From Thermoplasmata archaeon (GTDB taxonomy: Archaea > Thermoplasmatota > E2 > DHVEG-1), in the NCBI GenBank assembly GCA_003649845.1, contig QMTB01000036.1:1-10176 (forward strand): DNA of 10,176 nucleotides. Direction: 5' to 3'. The notes beneath the pieces were generated by a model. It ran no database searches and was not told where the DNA came from. It worked only from the letters and a program-made list of their open reading frames with translations. The position numbers and the translations under genes were made by a program. Shown piece after piece: positions 1-6,542 of the stretch; position 1 is the stretch's first letter, and every line of letters begins with the position of its first letter.

Positions 1-2
1 AA

Positions 3-1358
3 CCTATGCATCTTATGAATTTTCCAGATAAATACGATCTATTAATAATATCCTATGATGATTTTACTGATATATTAACTCCACTTGTAAATCATAAGAA
101 TAGCATAGGAGTTACAACAAAAATAGTATCACTATCAGATATTTACTCTGGAACATATTTCCCAATACAAGGTAGAGATGATGCTGAGAAAATCAAATAT
201 TTCATAAAAAATGCTAGGGAAGAATGGGGTATAAAATATGTATTATTAGTTGGTAACTATTGGCGTATACCAGTTAGATACTCTCATCTAGAAACAGATA
301 AGGGTACGAAATTCGAAGAATTATCCTTTGTAAGCGATCTATACTATGCTGACCTCTATGATAGTAATGGCGGTTTCTCTAGCTGGGATACTGATAACGA
401 TGGAGTCTATGGCGAATGGCCATATCTAATGGGTATGAAAGATAATGTTGATATGGCACCAGATGTTTATATTGGCAGATTAGCTTGTACATCTAGATAC
501 GAAGTTGAAACAATGGTTGATAAAATTATAACCTATGAGAATACTACATATGGTTCAAGATGGTTTCATCGTATAGTTACAGTAGGTGGAGATACCTTTG
601 ATAAAAACTGGGAGAATGGAACAGATTATGATGAGGGAGAGGTAGCTAATGAGAAAGCAATTGAATACATGAATGGTTTTACACCTATTAGAATATGGGC
701 CAGTTTAGGTAATCTCGCAACGGAGAATATAGTAAAAGAAATCTCTAAAGGCTGCGGTTTCGCTTACTTCGTAGGTCATGGTAATCCTAGATCATGGGCT
801 ACACATGAGAATGGAGATTACTATAATTGGACAGAAGGGTTATACAATAGAGATATGCTTAAGTTTTCAAATAAAAACATGTACCCAATCTTAATGGTGG
901 GTGGCTGTCATAATAGCGAGATAGATGTTACACCCCTCAACTTCATAAAAGGATTACTAGAAGAAGGTTTACACTATTTCTCTACAGATCCGGAGGATTT
1001 TGGTTCATACTGGTTTTACAACTGGGTTCCTGAATGCTGGAGTTGGTTTTTTGTGAAAGTTAGAAACAGTGGTGCAATTGCGAGTATGGGTAGCACTGGC
1101 TACGGTGGAGTAAATATTGGGGATAACGATGGAAATAATATACCAGATTGCATAGAGGGCGCAGATGGATGGTTTGAAACACATTTCTTCAAGCTTTATA
1201 ATAAAGAACATATAGATATACTAGGAGAAACCTATGGACAAACGATATTGGATTATATCAATAACTTCCCGGTATATAAGAATAGATATGATGCAAAAAT
1301 AATTCAAACACATATATTACTTGGCGATCCAAGTTTAAAGATAGGTGGGTACCCGTAA
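3..1358 (+). CDS. C25-family (gingipain-like) cysteine peptidase, 5' partial
   Basis: Secreted or surface cysteine endopeptidase of the gingipain/clan CD type, inferred from the catalytic-domain pattern. Residue numbers count from the first in-window Met at base 6. The catalytic dyad is visible: His258 in YFVGHGNPRSW and Cys301 in MVGGCHNSEID. The domain opens with YDLLIISYDDF and a GRDDAEKIKYFIKNA helix, and closes with the family-typical LGDPSLKIGG just before the stop. Two Asp-rich loops (DTDNDG at 128-133, DNDGNN at 373-378) look like calcium sites. The reading frame is open to the window edge, and the homologous domain normally follows a signal peptide and propeptide, so Met at base 6 is probably internal and the true start lies upstream. 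The stop falls in a run of A (1357-1362); another frame stays open for about 100 bases beyond it. The next gene, on the same strand, encodes a secreted Ig-like protein, which suggests an extracellular proteolysis module. Family assignment is strong; specificity (Arg, Lys or other) cannot be read. Confidence 0.9.
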   Translation, partial: PMHLMNFPDKYDLLIISYDDFTDILTPLVNHKNSIGVTTKIVSLSDIYSGTYFPIQGRDDAEKIKYFIKNAREEWGIKYVLLVGNYWRIPVRYSHLETDKGTKFEELSFVSDLYYADLYDSNGGFSSWDTDNDGVYGEWPYLMGMKDNVDMAPDVYIGRLACTSRYEVETMVDKIITYENTTYGSRWFHRIVTVGGDTFDKNWENGTDYDEGEVANEKAIEYMNGFTPIRIWASLGNLATENIVKEISKGCGFAYFVGHGNPRSWATHENGDYYNWTEGLYNRDMLKFSNKNMYPILMVGGCHNSEIDVTPLNFIKGLLEEGLHYFSTDPEDFGSYWFYNWVPECWSWFFVKVRNSGAIASMGSTGYGGVNIGDNDGNNIPDCIEGADGWFETHFFKLYNKEHIDILGETYGQTILDYINNFPVYKNRYDAKIIQTHILLGDPSLKIGGYP

Positions 1359-1458
1359 AAAATCTTTCCTACCTCCATTAACATGCGATGATAGTAATGT
1401 AAGAGTATTTCAGCAGGAGTTGAATAGGAGATATAGTTTTATAGTTGGAACACAGTAA
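1345..1458 (+). other. Open frame after the C25 stop; possible displaced C-terminus or tiny gene
   Basis: Frame +1 relative to the peptidase is open from GTG at 1345 to TAA at 1456. It reads through the peptidase stop as GTRKKSFLPP, then CDDSNVRVFQQELNRRYSF, then IVGTQ. It crosses the AAAAAA run at 1357-1362. It could be a C-terminal extension separated by a one-base slip, a 37-residue gene, or chance. There is no convincing ribosome site for an independent start, and no family is recognised. Confidence 0.2.
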
Positions 1459-1481
1459 AATATATTGGAGGTGAAAAAGTT

Positions 1482-2198
1482 ATGTATAAAATTATAGGAG
1501 GTGGTATACTACTATTATTGATGGTAACACCATCTGTAATAGTAGGTATGGATGATAGCATCACCATAAAACCAAGTACTCCCAATGGAGATAATGGTTG
1601 GTATCTCAGTGATGTATATGTCACATTCCATGCTTTTGATCCACCAGAGGATAGCAGTGGATTAGCATACATATATTATAGGATCATAAAAGTAGGCGAA
1701 GAAGAACCTCCATGGGAAAAATATGAGATAGAAGGTTTTGTAACTAGATATAACTTCACTGTACACCTAGCGGAAGATGGTAGATATATATTAGAGTTTT
1801 ATGCAGAGGATCACGTTGGAAATACAGGACATATACATTCTACATCAGAGATAAGGATTGATAAAAACTCGCCGAATGGCAATATAATTATTCCAAAAGA
1901 TGGATACATATATCTCTTCGGCAGAGAGAGTTTTAAAAATCCATTTGGGTATACACTGATGATAGGTTCTATAAATATTGGAGTAGATGCAATAGATGAA
2001 ATATCTGGGATATATAGAGTTCATTTTGAGATACAGGATGATAAAGGCGTATACAGCGGGGATGATACCACATCACCGTATAATTATATGTTTCTAAAAC
2101 ACTATGCTTTACCTACAGATTGTATATTAACAGTTAACCTTAGAGATATAGCAGGTAATAGTATAGATATTCAAAGAGAATTTGTAAAATGGCTATAA
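1482..2198 (+). CDS. Secreted protein with two Ig-like domains
   Basis: Predicted exported protein of 238 residues with no recognised catalytic motif. An N-terminal signal peptide (MYKIIGGG, a hydrophobic LLLLMVTPSVIVG core, ending near residue 23) supports the ATG start, as does GGAGGTG at 1467-1473, eight bases upstream. The mature part looks like two tandem beta-sandwich repeats: about 24-128, ending FYAEDHVGNTG plus EIRID, and about 129-238, with IDEISGIYRVHFEI, a DDTTSPYNY segment and LRDIAGNSI. The paired 'D.(V/I)AGN' turns and 'SG...Y.YRI' strands are typical of bacterial and archaeal Ig-like or OmpL47-type surface modules. No C-terminal membrane anchor or sortase-type signal is visible, so it may be released or may bind another surface protein. 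It lies 123 bases behind the C25 peptidase on the same strand and is probably co-transcribed; it may be a separated adhesion or accessory module of that protease system (inference). Confidence 0.75.
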   Translation: MYKIIGGGILLLLMVTPSVIVGMDDSITIKPSTPNGDNGWYLSDVYVTFHAFDPPEDSSGLAYIYYRIIKVGEEEPPWEKYEIEGFVTRYNFTVHLAEDGRYILEFYAEDHVGNTGHIHSTSEIRIDKNSPNGNIIIPKDGYIYLFGRESFKNPFGYTLMIGSINIGVDAIDEISGIYRVHFEIQDDKGVYSGDDTTSPYNYMFLKHYALPTDCILTVNLRDIAGNSIDIQREFVKWL

Positions 2199-2200
2199 GC

Positions 2201-2219
2201 GAGAAACTTTTATAAATTA
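2201..2219 (+). promoter_or_regulatory. Promoter-like BRE/TATA element pointing into the rpl12 3' end
   Basis: GAGAAACTTTTATAAATTA matches an archaeal BRE plus TATA box. Its core AAACTTTTATAAAT (2204-2217) is identical to the core of the rpl1 promoter on the other strand. A transcript from here would start near 2239 and run antisense to rpl12. It overlaps the A-rich end that serves the opposite strand as an oligo-T terminator, so it may simply be AT-rich termination sequence. Confidence 0.35.
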
Positions 2220-2225
2220 AAAAAA
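2219..2225 (-). terminator. Oligo-T terminator of the rpl1-rpl10-rpl12 operon
   Basis: Read on the minus strand, this is seven consecutive T, preceded by a pyrimidine-rich stretch (CCTTCTCCTTTCCCA), about 45 bases after the rpl12 stop. Runs of T without an obligatory hairpin are the usual archaeal intrinsic termination signal. It also separates this operon from the convergent Ig-like gene. Confidence 0.6.
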
Positions 2226-2269
2226 TGGGAAAGGAGAAGGAAAACTCAGTTGATAGCAGTATAGAGAGT

Positions 2270-2587
2270 TTATCCGAAGAGGGCTCCTAATCCTGCTGCT
2301 GCTTCTTCCTCTGATACTTCTTCTTCCTCTTCTTTCTTCTTTTCTTCTTTCTTCTTCTCCTCAGCTGGTTTCTCTGCCTCAGCGGTTGGCGCTGCAACAG
2401 CAACTGGTTCAGCAGCTGCAGATTTTATAGCTTCCTCGATATCTACACCTTCTAGAGATGCCGTTAGAGCTTTTACTCGTGCTTCATCAACTTTTACTCC
2501 AGCTGCTGTTAATACTTTCTTTAGATTTTCTTCGTTGATCTCCTTACCTGCTGAATGGAGAAGCATTGCACCGTATATGTATTCCAT
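2270..2587 (-). CDS. rpl12: Large-subunit ribosomal protein L12 (archaeal P1-type stalk protein)
   Basis: Acidic stalk protein of the 50S subunit. It dimerises, attaches in several copies to L10 (P0), and recruits translational GTPases such as aEF1A and aEF2. The 105 residues show the archaeal P1 plan: helical dimerisation domain (1-58, MEYIYGAMLLHSAGKEI...), Ala/Pro hinge (about 59-72, AAAEPVAVAAPTAE), Lys/Glu-rich charged run (73-97), and the conserved GLGALFG factor-binding tail (99-105). It is unrelated in sequence to bacterial L7/L12. The start is set by AGGAGG (2604 to 2599, minus strand), 11 bases before ATG. That site sits between the L10 stop and this start, so translation is probably coupled. 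It is the last gene of the operon, followed by an oligo-T terminator. The length is typical for the family. Confidence 0.97.
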   Translation of the reverse strand: MEYIYGAMLLHSAGKEINEENLKKVLTAAGVKVDEARVKALTASLEGVDIEEAIKSAAAEPVAVAAPTAEAEKPAEEKKKEEKKKEEEEEVSEEEAAAGLGALFG

Positions 2588-2605
2588 TTTCTTTCTAGCC
2601 TCCTT

Positions 2606-3490
2606 TTATTTAGCTATATTTTTTAATTCTTCATCTAATCCTTCTTCATTTATATGAGATGCTATAGAAAGCATCTCTCTATATGCTTTTGCAATTAACC
2701 TTGAAATGGTTTCTTTAGTTGGAATCGCTGCTTCTATAGATAAAGCAGTAGATTGCTGATAAGCTTTTATAAGTAATGGTCTAATGGTTTCTTTAGTTAT
2801 CCATGCAGTTTCAATTGCCAGGGAGAAAGCTGCAGATGCTGCCTCTCTAATATGAGCGAGATATTCTTCTATATCTATATCTAATACATCTGGTTTAAAT
2901 ATATATCCATCCTCAAATACTCCATTCAGAGATATACCTATTTCAATTGGATAGATCTCTAGTCTTGTAAGCATCTGTGCCATATCTCTAGGTATCTTCT
3001 CTCCTGCTTTAACAAGGAGTTTATCACTTTTTATTACAACCTTTCCACCTTGAATTGCTGCTGGTATACCAACTTTTTGTAATTCTCCTACAATTGGACC
3101 TGGTTTAAAAGGCGTATCGCCAGCTTTTATCTCTATATCCTCTGGCGCTATCTCTCCACCTTTAGCTGGAGCTTTGGTACGAGTGGATTTCAAGGTTTTA
3201 TAGAGTTTAAATGGATTTAGATTAGTTGCAATAATTGCAGTTTGACCATTGATAACCTCACTTAGATTAGAAATTCCTTTGACTTGTTTCTCAGCTTCTT
3301 TTAAAGCTAGAAGTATTAGAGAATTTTTAGAGGAACGTATTAAAACATCTTTACGTAGATTCTCACGCATCTGCTGCATCTGAGGAGCAGGTATGCCACC
3401 TATCTCTGCAACACCAATGACAGGGTGAGATGTGATAAGCTTAGTAAGTTCTTCGACTTCTTTGTATTTCCATTCAGCTACATGTGCCAT
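2606..3490 (-). CDS. rpl10: Large-subunit ribosomal protein L10 (archaeal P0), lacking the acidic tail
   Basis: Base of the ribosomal stalk: it binds 23S rRNA together with L11 and carries L12 dimers. The N-terminal rRNA-binding domain (about 1-108, with VIGVAEIGGIPAPQMQQMR and IRSSKNSLILLAL) is followed by the archaeal/eukaryal insertion domain (about 109-190, GDTPFKPGPIVGELQKVGIPAAIQ). A helical L12-binding spine (about 205-283) contains the internal repeat ETAWITKETIRPLLIKAY (227-244) and EAAIPTKETISRLIAKAY (253-270). The protein stops at residue 294 with EGLDEELKNIAK. Archaeal P0 proteins commonly continue with an Ala-rich linker and a Glu/Lys-rich tail ending in GL(G/S)ALFG; that tail is absent here. 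The stop is directly followed by the rpl12 ribosome site, so the short end looks genuine. GGAG (3503 to 3500), overlapping the rpl1 stop, fixes the start and suggests translational coupling. Confidence 0.96.
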   Translation of the reverse strand: MAHVAEWKYKEVEELTKLITSHPVIGVAEIGGIPAPQMQQMRENLRKDVLIRSSKNSLILLALKEAEKQVKGISNLSEVINGQTAIIATNLNPFKLYKTLKSTRTKAPAKGGEIAPEDIEIKAGDTPFKPGPIVGELQKVGIPAAIQGGKVVIKSDKLLVKAGEKIPRDMAQMLTRLEIYPIEIGISLNGVFEDGYIFKPDVLDIDIEEYLAHIREAASAAFSLAIETAWITKETIRPLLIKAYQQSTALSIEAAIPTKETISRLIAKAYREMLSIASHINEEGLDEELKNIAK

Positions 3491-3503
3491 GGTCTTTCTC
3501 TCC

Positions 3504-4148
3504 TTACATGATTCGTTCTGCGGGACCCATCGTCGTTTTTATATAAATTGAATCTATATTCATACGTCCCCTTTCAAGTACTCCTTCTAATCTTTTAACA
3601 ATAGCTTCTAAATTCGCAGCTATATCCTCGCTGCTCATATCCTCTGTACCAGCGATAGTATGAAATGTAGGATTGCTTTTAGATCTAAGTCTAACAGTAT
3701 CCCTAAGATTATTCACCATACCAGTTATATCTACATTTGGTGGAACAGGACGAGGCATCTTACCTCTAGGACCAAGTACAGTACCAAGGCTCTTACCGAT
3801 GGTAGGCATTAGAGGTGCTTCAGCTAGGAAGAAATCATATTCATCAGCTATCTTTTTGAATCTCTTCTTATCTGAAGCGAAATCTTCTATTTCCTCAGGG
3901 GTTATAAGTAGATCTACTACATCTTTTGACTTCATAGCTAATTCACCGCTAGCAAATAAAGCAATTTTAGCCTTTTTCCCTCTACCGCTTGGAAGATGGA
4001 TGTCCTCTTCAACTCTGTTTTTAGGTACACTGAGATCGATATCCTTTAGATTTATCACTACATCTATGGTTTGTTTGAAGTTTCTATTTAACTCTTTTGA
4101 TGCTTGCTTTATTTTTTCAACTGCCTCGATGAATTCTTTTGATGCCAT
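3504..4148 (-). CDS. rpl1: Large-subunit ribosomal protein L1
   Basis: Component of the mobile L1 stalk that guides deacylated tRNA out of the E site; in methanococci L1 also represses its own operon by binding mRNA that mimics its rRNA site (established knowledge). The 214-residue length is normal for archaeal L1. The signature IGKSLGTVLGPRGKMPRP (117-134) is intact, with PNVDITGMV following, and the C-terminal SIYIKTTMGPAERI closes domain I. It is the first gene of rpl1-rpl10-rpl12. L11, often immediately upstream of L1 in archaea, is not here; the neighbour is a transcription regulator with its own promoter region. ATG at 4148 has no evident Shine-Dalgarno site. The predicted leader (about 40 bases) contains a four-codon upstream frame (MNKY, 4173 to 4159). 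Autoregulation by L1 in this organism is inference. Confidence 0.97.
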   Translation of the reverse strand: MASKEFIEAVEKIKQASKELNRNFKQTIDVVINLKDIDLSVPKNRVEEDIHLPSGRGKKAKIALFASGELAMKSKDVVDLLITPEEIEDFASDKKRFKKIADEYDFFLAEAPLMPTIGKSLGTVLGPRGKMPRPVPPNVDITGMVNNLRDTVRLRSKSNPTFHTIAGTEDMSSEDIAANLEAIVKRLEGVLERGRMNIDSIYIKTTMGPAERIM

Positions 4149-4210
4149 ATGTATCAGTCTAATATTTATTCATTTTATAGATGAAAGGTAGTTGTCGGGA
4201 ATGATAACTT

Positions 4211-4226
4211 TATTTATAAAAGTTTG
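4211..4226 (-). promoter_or_regulatory. Promoter of the rpl1-rpl10-rpl12 operon
   Basis: On the minus strand this reads CAAACTTTTATAAATA, a good BRE plus TATA box. Transcription would start about 26 bases on, near 4189, leaving a leader of about 40 bases before the rpl1 ATG at 4148. It lies right behind the stop codon of the upstream regulator gene (4235), so the operon has its own start signal. Confidence 0.7.
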
Positions 4227-4232
4227 GTATGT

Positions 4233-5183
4233 CTAAGGCATTCTTTCTACTATTAACTCAAATATATCCTCCGGTTCTCTCACTGTTTTAAGTTCCTTTC
4301 GTCCAATGAGGGGAGTTCCCTCTATATTATCTCTTGACCCTTTTTTATCAGTAAATAAAGCAGCTTTTTTCTCAGTTATCTTAGAGATACTGCTTATAAT
4401 TCTTGCCTTCTTTATTATCCTTCTATCATATCTTTGTACACATGTGATCATAACCCTATTATGAGTTTTACTTAAAGCTTCAAAAGGACCTCTGCCCATA
4501 GGGATGATTGTATAACCTATATGTTGTAGAATAGTAAAAACCTCTGTTTTAAGATCTCTTTCTTTTTCCTCTTCTGGCGTAAATGGCCTAGGTCTAGGAT
4601 GAATAGATTCACCGTGGAGGATATCTATAGGTTTAATAATGATATCGCCTAGTAAATCCTCCATTCTCATAGCAACCTCTATTCTTGCATTCATACCCTC
4701 TTCATACATCTGAATTGTTTTTCTAGAAACATGTAGAGATCGAGCGAAGGAACCTCGTGATAGCTGTCGTTCCCTCATAAGTTTAACTAGTTTCTCTCTA
4801 TCAAGGCTAACATAGAATCCACCTGGAGCAGCGTATACACGTAGTGGTACACCCTCCAGTAGATGATGCTTTAAGGTCTCTACTGTAATAGCTTGGATAC
4901 CAAACCTATCATATACAACGTCCTCCTCTAATGCACCCATCGTAGCATGTTGACCTATAAGAAGAGGATGGCCATCTAATAAAGAGGCAAGTGTTTTTAA
5001 CTCCTCTGCTACTTCCTCTGATAAAGCATTGATATTGGTTAAAACTTTAATTATAAGAAGAGAATTATCTCTCCTAGCTATGAGATCAAACCCAACAGGA
5101 CGCATAGTGAGAACATTAGATACATAGAAACCTGCATTAACTAATGTCTCTCTTACATCCTTCAATAGGTTTTCTCTATACAT
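4233..5183 (-). CDS. Putative HTH-type transcriptional regulator (COG1395 family)
   Basis: Archaeal DNA-binding protein of the 'putative HTH-type transcriptional regulatory protein' family; no target genes are known to me. The 316 residues comprise an N-terminal domain (1-127) with family-typical GFYVSNVLTMRPVGFDLIAR, LLIIKVLTNINALSEEVAEE and VYAAPGGFYVSLD segments. An XRE/Cro-like helix-turn-helix follows at about 130-165 (EKLVKLMRERQLSRGSFARS, then LHVSRKTIQMYEEG), and a C-terminal domain (about 205-316) carries basic residues and KKAALFTD. The N-terminal domain has an endonuclease-like look (GFDLIARRD...LLIIKVL), but catalysis is not claimed. The gene is divergent from tiaS across only 59 bases, so one might influence the other, and it lies directly upstream of the ribosomal operon promoter. 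No strong ribosome site precedes ATG; a TATA-like sequence about 33 bases upstream fits a leaderless or nearly leaderless mRNA. Confidence 0.88.
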   Translation of the reverse strand: MYRENLLKDVRETLVNAGFYVSNVLTMRPVGFDLIARRDNSLLIIKVLTNINALSEEVAEELKTLASLLDGHPLLIGQHATMGALEEDVVYDRFGIQAITVETLKHHLLEGVPLRVYAAPGGFYVSLDREKLVKLMRERQLSRGSFARSLHVSRKTIQMYEEGMNARIEVAMRMEDLLGDIIIKPIDILHGESIHPRPRPFTPEEEKERDLKTEVFTILQHIGYTIIPMGRGPFEALSKTHNRVMITCVQRYDRRIIKKARIISSISKITEKKAALFTDKKGSRDNIEGTPLIGRKELKTVREPEDIFELIVERMP

Positions 5184-5242
5184 AGCTCTTATATGGAATA
5201 TAAAAACTAATAATATTTAATAATATCGGGAGAAAATACGCT
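5184..5242. promoter_or_regulatory. Divergent promoter region between the COG1395 regulator and tiaS
   Basis: The 59-base gap must hold both start signals. Plus strand: AATATAAAAAC (5197-5207) is a TATA box placing the start near 5227, followed by GGGAG (5228-5232) ten bases before the tiaS ATG. Minus strand: ATTAAATATT (5221 to 5212) would start transcription near 5190, almost at the regulator ATG. The two boxes are close enough for mutual interference. Confidence 0.5.
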
Positions 5243-6535
5243 ATGACCTGGATAGGTATTGATGACACAGATTCAAGAGAAGGCGGATGCACTACATATG
5301 TTGCATATCAACTAATTAAAAAGCTATCAGAATATGGGTTTAATATAGTTGGTTATCCAAGGCTTATCCGTTTAAACCCTAATATACCTTGGAAGACACG
5401 TGGAAACGGAGCTATAGTATTAAAGGTTGAGAGAAGGCATCAATCCAATCATATTATAGGAGATAAAGAAATTTCCTCCTTTAGAAAGAAATCTTCTAAA
5501 GATTTAATAGAAATCATCGAGGATGTAATAGAAAGATATACAATGTTTAATGGAGAAAACACCAATCCAGGGTATGTAGCTCTAGAGGAACAACCTCCAT
5601 ATGATATCTATCTAAAAGCTGTGAGAGAGGTGGTTTCACTTAAAACAATTGAAGAGGAATTAAAATCAACTTCTGGATTTTGGAAGGGATATGGAAATAA
5701 AAGAGGTTTGATAGGTGCTTTTTCTGCAGCAGCTTGGAGACCTAAAAATGATAGAACATTTGAGTTAATCGCATATAGATATAAAAATAGATGGGGCACT
5801 AGTAGATTTGTAGATGAGAAATCTGTTATAGAGATGGATAGAAAATGTCTTACAACTTTTGATAACTATGATTATATCAATAACTATGTTGCTATAGCTC
5901 CACATTCACCTTGTCCAGTATTGTATGGTATAAGAGGAGAGGATACAAAGGAGCTAATACATGCTAAATCTCTTATAAAATCTGAGAAGGTCTACGGATG
6001 GTTAATATTTGAAACTAATCAAGCTACAGATGAACATCTGCAGGAGAAAAAAATTAGAGATATTAAACCTTTTGAATCAGTTATAGTAACTGGTAAAATA
6101 TCTTCTATTCCCAAAACTATACAAGGCGGGCATGTATTTTTTTCATTATCCGATGAAACTGGTTGTATCGAATGCGCAGCATATGAACCTACGAAGAATT
6201 TCCGTGTAATAATACGTAAGCTTCTACCAGGAGATATAATCTCTGTATATGGTGGAGTAAGAGATATACCGCTGACCATCAATATTGAAAAGATTAAGGT
6301 TATAAAACTTATAGATGTTTTTGAGAAGATAGGTAATCCCATCTGCCCTAGATGCGGTAGGAGAATGAAATCTAAGGGTAGGAATCAGGGATATAAATGC
6401 AAGGTATGTGGATTAGAAACAAAAAAAGCTCCTATGAAAAAGAAAATTAGAGATATAAAACCAGGTTTCTATGAAGTACCTGTATGTGCTCGTAGACATC
6501 TCAGTAAGCCTTTGAAACGTATCAATAGAACCTGA
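5243..6535 (+). CDS. tiaS: tRNA(Ile2) 2-agmatinylcytidine synthetase TiaS
   Basis: Attaches agmatine to C34 of the CAU anticodon of tRNA-Ile2 in an ATP-dependent reaction, producing agmatidine so that the tRNA reads AUA; the enzyme is archaea-specific. The 430 residues have the expected order. First comes the N-terminal ATP-handling/kinase-like domain with TWIGIDDTDSREGGCTTYVA (2-21) and PWKTRGNGAI (49-58). A central ferredoxin-like region carries GLIGAFSAAAW (155-165). An OB-fold (about 277-358, SVIVTGKISSIP...GGHVFFSLSDETG) and a zinc ribbon with C368, C371, C386 and C389 follow. The C-terminus holds C415 and the conserved ARRHLSKPL. The ATG is supported by GGGAG ten bases upstream and by the motif lying at the very N-terminus, as in the family. 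It ends by overlapping the convergent lipocalin-type gene by 14 bases. AUA codons are frequent in this AT-rich window, consistent with need for this enzyme. Confidence 0.96.
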   Translation: MTWIGIDDTDSREGGCTTYVAYQLIKKLSEYGFNIVGYPRLIRLNPNIPWKTRGNGAIVLKVERRHQSNHIIGDKEISSFRKKSSKDLIEIIEDVIERYTMFNGENTNPGYVALEEQPPYDIYLKAVREVVSLKTIEEELKSTSGFWKGYGNKRGLIGAFSAAAWRPKNDRTFELIAYRYKNRWGTSRFVDEKSVIEMDRKCLTTFDNYDYINNYVAIAPHSPCPVLYGIRGEDTKELIHAKSLIKSEKVYGWLIFETNQATDEHLQEKKIRDIKPFESVIVTGKISSIPKTIQGGHVFFSLSDETGCIECAAYEPTKNFRVIIRKLLPGDIISVYGGVRDIPLTINIEKIKVIKLIDVFEKIGNPICPRCGRRMKSKGRNQGYKCKVCGLETKKAPMKKKIRDIKPGFYEVPVCARRHLSKPLKRINRT

Positions 6536-6542
6536 AACGTAT
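6513..6542. repeat. Direct 10-bp repeat spanning two overlapping convergent stops
   Basis: TGAAACGTAT occurs at 6513-6522 and again at 6533-6542, start to start 20 bases apart. The second copy begins with the tiaS stop TGA (6533-6535); the first copy ends at the base that closes the convergent gene's stop (6524 to 6522). It may reflect a local duplication that created the tail overlap. Confidence 0.6.

Noticed and set aside
3673..4191. 172-codon plus-strand frame opposite rpl1
   Set aside because: Fully antisense to a conserved ribosomal gene; composition mirrors the L1 codons and no family features or ribosome site are present.
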